Shown one piece after another: positions 13,209-18,631 of a stretch of DNA of 18,631 nucleotides. The position numbers and the translations under genes are program-made. Origin of the DNA: CAVPNY01 sp963706905. Lineage in GTDB: Bacteria; Chloroflexota; Anaerolineae; Anaerolineales; UBA4823. Numbering within the stretch: position 1 is the stretch's first letter; the number at the start of each line of letters is the position of its first letter. The DNA is taken from contig CAVPNY010000008.1 of the NCBI GenBank assembly GCA_963706905.1, positions 1 to 18,631 of the forward strand. The letters are read 5' to 3'. The notes under the pieces were generated by a model that worked only from the letters and a program-made list of their open reading frames with translations, searched no databases and had not been told where the DNA came from.

Positions 13209-15674
13209 TTAATCTCCCCGCTCCTCAATGGGCGGCGCCGCCGGGCCGTAATCCAGCACCTCCAGGCCTTGCGTGCCGGGCTGGTTAGGCCCGACGATCC
13301 CCTTTTCTTGCATGCTTTCGATCAGGCGGGCGGAGCGCGTATAGCCGATCCTCAAGCGGCGCTGCAGCATCGAGATTGATGCCCGTCCCTGCCTCCTGAC
13401 CAGATCGACCGCCTCGGCGTACAGTGGATCCTGATCCTCTGCACTATCCTCCTCCCACATGGCCATCTGTTTGAGTGGGATGCCGCTTGGCAACGCGTCC
13501 ACCGTGCCGCCAGTCGCCATCGGGGCGGCTTCGACCGCGCCAGCCAGGTTTTGCCAGTAAGTCACTAGCAGCTGGATCTCCGTCTCTGAGACGAAGGCGC
13601 CCTGCAGGCGTACCGGCGCGGCCGCGTCCGGCGCCTGGAAGAGCATATCGCCGCGTCCCAGCAGCCGTTCGGCGCCCGGTTGATCCAGGATCACCCGGCT
13701 GTCCACGCCCGAGGCCACCGCGAAGGCAACCCGGGCTGGGAAATTGGCTTTGATCAATCCGGTAACCACGTCCACCGAGGGGCGCTGGGTGGCGATGATC
13801 AGGTGGATGCCGGTCGCGCGCGCCAGTTGTGCCAGCCGCGTGATCTGCCTCTCGGTCTCGTCCGGAGAGAGCATCATCAGGTCAGCCAGCTCGTCGATAA
13901 CCACCACCAGATGGGGCAGCTTCTTCTCGCCGCGCGCCGCCAGCCGGGCGTTGTAATCGTTGATGTTGCGCGCCCCCACCTGCGCCAGCTTGTGGTAGCG
14001 CTGGTCCATCTCGCGCGCCACCCACTGCAGCGCCCCAACCACCCGTTCCAGCTCGACCACCACCGGGGCCAACAGGTGCGGGATGCCGTTGTAGCCGGTC
14101 AGCTCCACCCGCTTGGGATCGACCATCAACAACCGCAGGTCATCGGGCGTGTTGAGCAGCAGCAGGCAGCAGATGATCGAGTTGACGCACACCGACTTGC
14201 CCGAGCCTGTCGTTCCGGCGATGAGCAGGTGCGGCATGGCCGCCAGGTCGGCTGCTACCGGGTTGCCGGCGACATCCTGGCCCAGGACGAATCGTAGCGA
14301 TGATTTTATCCGCCGGAAGTTTTCGCTTTCGATCGTGTCGCGCAGCGCTACCAGGGCGATCGCATCGTTTGGCACTTCGATGCCGACATACCCCTTGCTG
14401 GGCACCGGCGCCTGGATGCGGATGCGCTTGGCCGAAAGGGCCAGCGCCAGATCATCCGCCAGGGCCGCGATCTTGCTAACCCGCACCCGCATCGGCCCGT
14501 TGCGCGACTCGATAAATCCTGGCTCGACTCCAAACTGGGTGATGGTTGGCCCGCGGTTGATTTCAACGACCTTGGCCGGCGCGCCGAATGAGCTCAGCGT
14601 GTCCTCGATCAACCGGGCGCGCTGCCGGTCGATCTCATCGTCGTGGCTGACCTCCCCGCCTTTTTCCAGGATCGCATCCAGTGGGGGCAGAACCCAGACC
14701 TTGGGCGGTTGGCTTCCGGTCTGTGCTGCCAGCTCTGGGGAGGCGGCTGAATGGAGCTGCGCTGGCTCAGAAGTCAGGTTGTCAATCGGGTGTAGCGGGT
14801 TGAGTGCGGGTTGCGACACGTTGCCTGGCTTGTCTTTGGCTCCGCTTTTCTGCGCCCACCATCCTTCCCAGGCGGCCTGGGCGCGGGCTACCAGCGGGCC
14901 AGCCCAGGCGAACATCTCTGTCACAGACAGGTCGAGCGATAGGGCCAGGGCGATCAGCGTCACGGCGAGCAGGGCGATGAAGCTGCCCTGCCACCCCAGG
15001 CTGGGTAGCAGCAAGGCCAGGATCGTTCCACCCAGGTAACCGCCTCCCTCGGCCTGTTTGGCCAGGACGAAGTTCTCATCCTGGTCGGTGGGGAACAAAA
15101 AGAAGTGCATCCAGGTCAGCAGAAGGATGAATATGAGGATGAGGCCAATTATGCGTGAGACTTCCAGGCGTGGCAGGCTGTCGAAGTGGCGCAGGATTAG
15201 CCACACGCCGATCACGATCAATCCCAGGGGCAGCAGGTACATCCCCCACCCGAAGCCCTGCCCCAGCAGTGTCAGCCAGCCTCCCGATAGCCAGCCCTGG
15301 TTGCGTGAGATCAGGCTGAGTAAGGTGAGCAAACCCACCAGTGCCATGCTGATCCCCAGGATATCCACCTTGCGATCCACAGACAGGCTGCTCCAGGCAG
15401 ACGGGCGCCTCGGCTTCGGGCTGGGCTTCGGCGCTGCGGTTTTTGTCCGGCTTGCAGGTTGGGTGCTGCCCTTCTGGCGGACCGCTGGTTTGTTTTTACT
15501 GGGTGGCGGCGCGGGCGGCGTGTTTGGCTTTGTTGGCCGGTTGTGCGGGGGGTTTTTTTGATTTGCTGGCAGGCATTCAGATCTCGCTGAATAGCAGGTC
15601 AGATTGTGTCTCAAATCTTTCGTGAATTGCAGGCGTAGCCCTGCAATTCGAACTCGTAGACGATGAGACTGCAA
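13209..15674 (-). CDS. ftsK: FtsK/SpoIIIE-type DNA translocase
   Basis: Up to 821 residues. A Pro/Lys-rich basic N-terminus is followed by four or five TM segments (about 104-124, 144-161, 173-193, 212-248), a linker, the alpha-beta RecA-like motor and a C-terminal winged-helix gamma domain (ASISMLQRRLRIGYTRSARLIESMQEKGIV). Walker A is GTTGSGKS (Lys493), Walker B is LVVVIDELADLM, and the motor motifs LRLLMVDPKRVEL, GIPHLLAPVV and LIIATQRPSVDVVTGLIKANFP are all present. It anchors at the septum and pumps chromosomal DNA during division. The true start is probably the ATG at 15576 (MPASKSK), which is in a different frame. One base too many in the A7-C6 run (15547-15559, minus strand) separates it from the main frame. 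The ATG at 15674 adds residues that overlap a leader hairpin and look non-coding. Confidence 0.96.
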   Translation of the reverse strand: MQSHRLRVRIAGLRLQFTKDLRHNLTCYSARSECLPANQKNPPHNRPTKPNTPPAPPPSKNKPAVRQKGSTQPASRTKTAAPKPSPKPRRPSAWSSLSVDRKVDILGISMALVGLLTLLSLISRNQGWLSGGWLTLLGQGFGWGMYLLPLGLIVIGVWLILRHFDSLPRLEVSRIIGLILIFILLLTWMHFFLFPTDQDENFVLAKQAEGGGYLGGTILALLLPSLGWQGSFIALLAVTLIALALSLDLSVTEMFAWAGPLVARAQAAWEGWWAQKSGAKDKPGNVSQPALNPLHPIDNLTSEPAQLHSAASPELAAQTGSQPPKVWVLPPLDAILEKGGEVSHDDEIDRQRARLIEDTLSSFGAPAKVVEINRGPTITQFGVEPGFIESRNGPMRVRVSKIAALADDLALALSAKRIRIQAPVPSKGYVGIEVPNDAIALVALRDTIESENFRRIKSSLRFVLGQDVAGNPVAADLAAMPHLLIAGTTGSGKSVCVNSIICCLLLLNTPDDLRLLMVDPKRVELTGYNGIPHLLAPVVVELERVVGALQWVAREMDQRYHKLAQVGARNINDYNARLAARGEKKLPHLVVVIDELADLMMLSPDETERQITRLAQLARATGIHLIIATQRPSVDVVTGLIKANFPARVAFAVASGVDSRVILDQPGAERLLGRGDMLFQAPDAAAPVRLQGAFVSETEIQLLVTYWQNLAGAVEAAPMATGGTVDALPSGIPLKQMAMWEEDSAEDQDPLYAEAVDLVRRQGRASISMLQRRLRIGYTRSARLIESMQEKGIVGPNQPGTQGLEVLDYGPAAPPIEERGD
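15624..15649 (-). promoter_or_regulatory. Perfect hairpin in the presumed ftsK leader
   Basis: GAATTGCAGG (15624-15633) and CCTGCAATTC (15640-15649) form a perfect 10-bp stem with a six-base loop. It lies between the candidate ftsK promoter and the likely ATG at 15576. There is no T run after it, so it may be an operator, an mRNA-stability hairpin or part of an attenuator. Its presence argues that this stretch is leader rather than FtsK coding sequence. Confidence 0.55.
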
Positions 15675-15694
15675 GCCTGTTCGACTGAATGAGG

Positions 15695-15703
15695 ATTATA
15701 GCA
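15695..15703 (-). promoter_or_regulatory. Extended -10 promoter of ftsK
   Basis: On the minus strand TGCTATAAT (15703-15695), an extended -10 with a perfect TATAAT. A weak -35 (TTCTAA, four of six) lies 16 bases further upstream. A start near 15688 would leave a leader of about 110 bases up to the likely ATG at 15576, with the hairpin inside it. Confidence 0.5.
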
Positions 15704-15747
15704 CAAATGGTCGGTCTTAGAATTCCAGGGCGGGTGCTGTTTTAAGG

Positions 15748-15802
15748 TACAATTCACCCAGCGCAGGGCCCTCTCTTCCCGGTGATTACCCCTACCCTGC
15801 GC
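15748..15802 (+). promoter_or_regulatory. Candidate -10 and 5' leader hairpin of the RNase Z gene
   Basis: TACAAT (15748-15753) could be a -10; the -35 is poor. Transcription would begin near 15760, right at GCGCAGGG (15761-15768), which pairs perfectly with CCCTGCGC (15795-15802) around a 26-base loop. The predicted mRNA would thus start with a hairpin and then present the GAGAGG ribosome site at 15806-15811. Confidence 0.35.
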
Positions 15803-15819
15803 CTCGAGAGGCATCCCCC

Positions 15820-16764
15820 TTGTTCGAAATTGTATTCTTAGGCACCTCAGCCTCCGCTCCCTCCGTCCATCGCGGGCTTTCGGCCCAAGTCGTCAAGCAC
15901 GACGAATTTCGCTTCCTCATCGATTGCGGAGAAGGCACCCAGCGCCAGATCCTTCAATCCGGTATCGGCTTCAAGCGCCTGAACCGTATCTTGATCACCC
16001 ACGGGCATCTGGATCATATTCTTGGGCTGGCCGGCTTGCTCTCCACTTTTTCCCGCTGGGAAGCGATCGACGAGTTGGAGATCTACGCTGGCAAGTGGGC
16101 TCTGGACCGCATCCACGACCTGCTGTTTGGTGTCGTGTTGCGTGGGGCGCGGCCGCCGATGGCTCTCCACCTGGTGGAAGTGCGCCCTGGGGTGATCTTC
16201 GAGGATGCTGAGTTCAGCGTCTCGGCCTTTCCGGTTGACCACCGCGGCTCCGACTGTTACGGCTATCTGTTCGATGAAAAATCTCGCCGCCCCTTCCTGG
16301 CGGAGCAGGCCGACGCCCTGGATATTCCCCAGGGTCCCTGGCGGCGCGATCTGGTGAATGGACAGGCTGTGACCCTCCCCGACGGTCGCCACATCGATCC
16401 AGATCAGGTTCTCGGCCCTGCCCGCCCGGGCACGCGCCTGGTGCATGTGGGCGACACCGGGCGCACGGACAATCTGCGCGGCGTCTGCCAGTCCGCCGAT
16501 CTGCTCGTCATCGAAGCCACATACTTGCAGGAAGAAGTCCAAATGGCCGCCGACTTCGCTCATCTGACCGCTCTCCAGGCCGCCGAGTTGGCCGTTCAGG
16601 CCGGGGTCAAGCACCTGGTGCTGACCCATATCTCCCGGCGTTACCGCGAGCGGGATGTGCTGGCTGAGGCGCGCGCTGTCTTTCCCCAGGTGAACGTGGC
16701 GCGTGATTTTGATGTCTTTCAAATCAAACGCGACGAATTGCTCCGCCCTGCCCAATCCGACTGA
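15820..16764 (+). CDS. rnz: Ribonuclease Z (tRNA 3' endonuclease)
   Basis: 314 residues, normal for bacterial RNase Z, which cuts the 3' trailer from precursor tRNAs. It is a metallo-beta-lactamase fold enzyme: FLGTSASAPS near the start, LIDCGEGTQRQ (33-43), the metal motif HGHLDH (His61, His63, Asp65, His66), PVDHRG (His141), HVGDTG (Asp212), FAHLTALQAA (His248) and LTHISRRY (His270). The long insertion with GRHIDPDQVLGPARPGTRLVHVGDTGRT matches the family. The start is TTG, chosen because GAGAGG lies eight bases upstream and the protein begins MFEIVFLGT as expected; there is no nearby in-frame ATG. It is divergent from ftsK and convergent with the PmbA unit across the tandem repeat block. 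Confidence 0.96.
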   Translation: MFEIVFLGTSASAPSVHRGLSAQVVKHDEFRFLIDCGEGTQRQILQSGIGFKRLNRILITHGHLDHILGLAGLLSTFSRWEAIDELEIYAGKWALDRIHDLLFGVVLRGARPPMALHLVEVRPGVIFEDAEFSVSAFPVDHRGSDCYGYLFDEKSRRPFLAEQADALDIPQGPWRRDLVNGQAVTLPDGRHIDPDQVLGPARPGTRLVHVGDTGRTDNLRGVCQSADLLVIEATYLQEEVQMAADFAHLTALQAAELAVQAGVKHLVLTHISRRYRERDVLAEARAVFPQVNVARDFDVFQIKRDELLRPAQSD

Positions 16765-16774
16765 CTCTGCAACT

Positions 16775-16920
16775 GCCGAGTAATCTAGGCCCTTGTGGCC
16801 GCTCTTCGGAAAACACCGCGCAGTCTAGGCCCTTGTGGCCGCTCTTCAGAAAACGCCGTGTAATCTGGACTCTGTGACCGTTCTTCGGAAAACGCCGTGT
16901 AGTCTAGGCCCTTGTGGCCG
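16775..16920. repeat. Tandem 40-bp repeat block downstream of RNase Z
   Basis: Four units: 16775-16814 (40 bp), 16815-16854 (40 bp), 16855-16893 (39 bp, most diverged) and 16894-16920 (partial). Each holds TCTAGGCCCTTGTGGCCG or a variant; GGCC-CTTGT-GGCC can form a small hairpin, and CCG-CTCTT-CGG a second, followed by AAAAC. There are no spacers, so it is not a CRISPR array. No reading frame with a start signal runs through it. It sits exactly between two convergent genes, where it could terminate or slow transcription. Confidence 0.85.
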
Positions 16921-16957
16921 TCATTCTGAGCGGCAGCGCAGCTGATGTCGAAGAAGC
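16921..16957. repeat. Possible short dispersed repeat next to the tandem block
   Basis: TCATTCTGAGCGGCAGCGCA and the following GAAGAAGC resemble a family of short intergenic elements of the form CATTCTGAGCG...CGAAGAATC that I associate with many environmental bacterial genomes. A similar piece, CCTGAGCGCAGCTGAAGGA, occurs near 13080. Recognition is from memory and needs the genome to confirm. Confidence 0.35.
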
Positions 16958-16977
16958 CTGCCCCTCTGGGCGCTCAA

Positions 16978-17259
16978 TTACCCCCTCCTAATAATTCGCA
17001 CCACCTGGATCAGGCATACCACCCCCAGCACCCCCCACAAAGCCACCCACCACCATTCCCCGCGGGTGAGCGCCGCGCCTACGCAGATCAACAAACCGCC
17101 TGCGTTAATTGCCAGCAGCATCGAGCGCTGCTTGAGCCGTTCGCTGAACCTTTGTTGGTTCACGCTGGCTTCCCAACTGGCATAGCTGAGCGCCGCCAGG
17201 ACGACGGCGCAGCCGATTATCCACACCGCATTAGCCCCCAGGTTAAACCAATCGATCAT
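16978..17259 (-). CDS. Small three-TM membrane protein of unknown function
   Basis: 93 residues with three hydrophobic segments at about 7-26, 47-64 and 69-88. A charged loop rich in Arg, Gln and Ser (SVNQQRFSERLKQRS) lies between the first and second, and the C-terminus is basic (RIIRRG). I do not recognise a family. It begins five bases after the stop of the PmbA-like gene on the same strand, so it is very likely its operon partner and may be translationally coupled, as there is hardly room for a separate Shine-Dalgarno sequence. Coding is supported by the conserved-looking TM pattern and the tight spacing only. Confidence 0.7.
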   Translation of the reverse strand: MIDWFNLGANAVWIIGCAVVLAALSYASWEASVNQQRFSERLKQRSMLLAINAGGLLICVGAALTRGEWWWVALWGVLGVVCLIQVVRIIRRG

Positions 17260-17264
17260 CCCGA

Positions 17265-18233
17265 TTACACCGTCGTGCCCGTGAAATTAAAGCGGCTGAT
17301 CTTTAGCGCCGGGGTGCATATCGCTTGGCTGCCGAACTCGCTCTTTTGCAGCCGTTTCTCCCGCCCGACTGCCTCCACCTCCGCCAGGGCTTGCACGTAT
17401 GCCTGGGTGAAGCGCAGGTTCTTCACCGGGTAAGCCAGCTCTCCCTTCTCAATCAGAAATACCCCATCGCGGGTCATGCCGGTGACTACGCACTCCCGCG
17501 GATGCACCAGTCGGGTGTACCAGAAGCGGGTGATGTATAGGCCGCGCTCCGTTGAGCGGATCATCTCCTCCACGCTGGATGTCCCCGGCGCCATGAACAG
17601 GTTGAGTGCGATCGGCCCCAGGCTGCGTCCCATCGCGCCCAGGTTTGGGGGCAGGGCGTGCCCGGTGCTGTGCAGACCGGCTTTGTGGGCGGTGGCGCGG
17701 TCATAGACCGGCCCTTTCACCACCCCCTGACTTACAATCTCCACCCGCTGCTTGGGGACTCCCTCGAAGTCGAAGGGCATCGGCAAACCGCTGCGGTCCA
17801 GCCCGTCATCCCAAATGATCACCAGCGGGCTCATTGCCTGCTGGCCCAGGCGGTCATTCATCCAGGAGCGCCCGTCCTGGTAGGCCAGTCCACTCATCCC
17901 GTAGAAGTTGAGCATGTGCAGCAGGTCTTCAGTGACGTAGGCATCGACGACTACCGTGTACTCGCCCGGCTCGATGTCGCGGGGGTTTCGTCCCCGCTCA
18001 GCCTTCCAGATTGCCTCCTGCCCGAGGGAGGCCGCCGGTAACTCAGTTGCCTTCCAGCTTGACGCCTGGGCGCGCCCCGAGCTGTCGGCGCCCATCACCA
18101 CCGTCTGAAAATCCGCTTCAGTGTAAGCGTGGTAAGCGAACAGCCCCTGGCTGTTGGCAACGGCCACGGCGTGCGCCCCGCTGGAGAAGGCGCCCGAGGC
18201 GTTCAGCTCTTTCTCCTGGGCGGCGCTACACAC
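17265..18233 (-). CDS. PmbA/TldE-like metallopeptidase-family protein, C-terminal part (frameshifted)
   Basis: The main body (322 residues) of a TldD/PmbA-family protein: NASGAFSSGAHAVAVANSQG, YTEADFQTVVMG, the GEYTVVVDAYVTEDLLHML segment, FDFEGVPKQR, STGHALPPNLG, GTSSVEEMIRSTERGLYI and GMTRDGVFLIEKGE. It has no HExxxH zinc motif, which fits the PmbA/TldE type, the non-catalytic partner of the TldD protease subunit that trims peptides such as microcin precursors. The frame opens with a GTG inside the conserved region, so it lacks a true start; the beginning of the protein is at 18203-18619. The two join if one C is added to the CCC at 18262-18260 (minus strand), giving SPQARAEAVGGVCSAAQEK. 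A tldD gene may lie upstream outside the window. Confidence 0.88.
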   Translation of the reverse strand: MCSAAQEKELNASGAFSSGAHAVAVANSQGLFAYHAYTEADFQTVVMGADSSGRAQASSWKATELPAASLGQEAIWKAERGRNPRDIEPGEYTVVVDAYVTEDLLHMLNFYGMSGLAYQDGRSWMNDRLGQQAMSPLVIIWDDGLDRSGLPMPFDFEGVPKQRVEIVSQGVVKGPVYDRATAHKAGLHSTGHALPPNLGAMGRSLGPIALNLFMAPGTSSVEEMIRSTERGLYITRFWYTRLVHPRECVVTGMTRDGVFLIEKGELAYPVKNLRFTQAYVQALAEVEAVGREKRLQKSEFGSQAICTPALKISRFNFTGTTV

Positions 18234-18619
18234 CCCCCCAACTGCTTCAGCGCGTGCCTGGGCGATAACGCTGCCGTATCCTCATCGAAGCATTCCACCG
18301 CCGTGTAGGCGGCGGGCTCGGCCAGTCCCGGCTGCGAAGGGTCTTCTGGGCTGGCCTGAGCGTTGGTCAACGCCTGTTCCGTTAGCTCGTCCAGCACAGC
18401 TGAGTCCGTCCGGTTTGTGGAGGCTGTCCCGCTGCGCAGGCCGGGCAAAACGCGCAGGTAGACGGTCAGGTTGCGCTCAGCCACGTTCTGGTGAATGGCA
18501 TTATTGGCGAAGCGTGTCAGGGAGCTGTCGTCCGCCAGAAGGACGACTTCCGCCGGGACAGCGCCGCAGCGCTGCAGGATCGGCTGGCACAACTGGCGCA
18601 ATGCTTTTTCGTCATGCAT
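18203..18619 (-). CDS. PmbA/TldE-like protein, N-terminal part
   Basis: The N-terminal domain of the same gene: an opening helix (EKALRQLCQPILQRCGA), then AEVVLLADDSSLTRFANNAIHQNVAERN, a standard TldD/PmbA entry, then LTVYLRVLPGLRSGTASTNRTD. After about residue 119 (TAALSP) the frame turns into RHALKQLGGCVAPPRRKS and stops, while the other frame continues the family pattern. The ATG at 18619 is plausible in length, but only 12 bases precede it in the window, so a Shine-Dalgarno sequence cannot be judged and a start further upstream is possible. Confidence 0.83.
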   Translation of the reverse strand: MHDEKALRQLCQPILQRCGAVPAEVVLLADDSSLTRFANNAIHQNVAERNLTVYLRVLPGLRSGTASTNRTDSAVLDELTEQALTNAQASPEDPSQPGLAEPAAYTAVECFDEDTAALSPRHALKQLGGCVAPPRRKS

Positions 18620-18631
18620 GCGGCACTGGTT

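Noticed and set aside
14113..15039. A 308-residue plus-strand frame opposite ftsK, rich in Ser and Arg
   Set aside because: Shadow of the ftsK coding strand; composition is skewed and no motif is visible.
15847..16755. A 302-residue open frame on the minus strand across the whole RNase Z gene
   Set aside because: RNase Z on the plus strand has all metal-binding motifs; the opposite frame has no recognisable domain and is open because of GC-rich codon bias.
16775..16920. Possible CRISPR array
   Set aside because: The units follow each other directly with no unique spacers, and no cas gene is present.

Overview
The window looks like a chromosomal segment of a Chloroflexota bacterium, most likely of the class Anaerolineae. 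That assignment is inference from protein style, not from a marker gene. Three envelope proteins share a short N-terminal membrane anchor, a Thr/Pro-rich linker and an extracytoplasmic domain. There is an XRE-STAND-TPR regulator and a polytopic PP2C phosphatase whose last membrane segments resemble those of Chloroflexota sensors. Base composition is moderately GC-rich and even. There is no phage, transposase, CRISPR array, rRNA or tRNA that I can recognise.

Layout. 59-934 (-) is a short-chain dehydrogenase. 1182-2375 (+) is a membrane-anchored protein with an NBR1-type Ig-like domain, followed by a strong hairpin terminator. 2484-5492 (-) is one regulator gene (XRE HTH, STAND/NB-ARC ATPase, TPR array) read in three pieces because of two apparent single-base frameshifts. 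It diverges from 5611-8142 (+), a PDZ-like/multi-TM/SpoIIE-type phosphatase; a 6-8-6 dyad lies between them over the phosphatase's candidate -35 box. 8217-12893 holds two minus-strand paralogues of a membrane-anchored C39-like cysteine peptidase with TPR repeats. The downstream paralogue is followed after 2 bases by an SbcD/Mre11-like nuclease gene. Between the paralogues, on the opposite strand, sits a nucleotidyltransferase-HEPN (MNT/HEPN) pair of toxin-antitoxin type whose HEPN gene is frameshifted. 13209-15674 (-) is FtsK, divergent from RNase Z (15820-16764, +). A 40-bp tandem repeat block separates RNase Z from a minus-strand unit made of a PmbA/TldE-like protein (frameshifted) and a small three-TM protein.

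How the genes work together. Most are housekeeping genes (chromosome translocation, tRNA 3' processing, nuclease) mixed with signalling and envelope functions. The regulator-phosphatase pair could form one signalling circuit. Both C39 paralogues carry TATAAT exactly 7 bases before the ATG, which predicts leaderless mRNAs. The MNT/HEPN pair is the most mobile-looking element and seems to have inserted between duplicated genes.

Caveat. Five loci look like one gene broken by a one-base shift (two in the STAND regulator, one each in HEPN, FtsK and PmbA). That many in 18.6 kb points to sequencing or assembly indels at least as much as to real gene decay, so the split genes should be read as probably intact in the organism.
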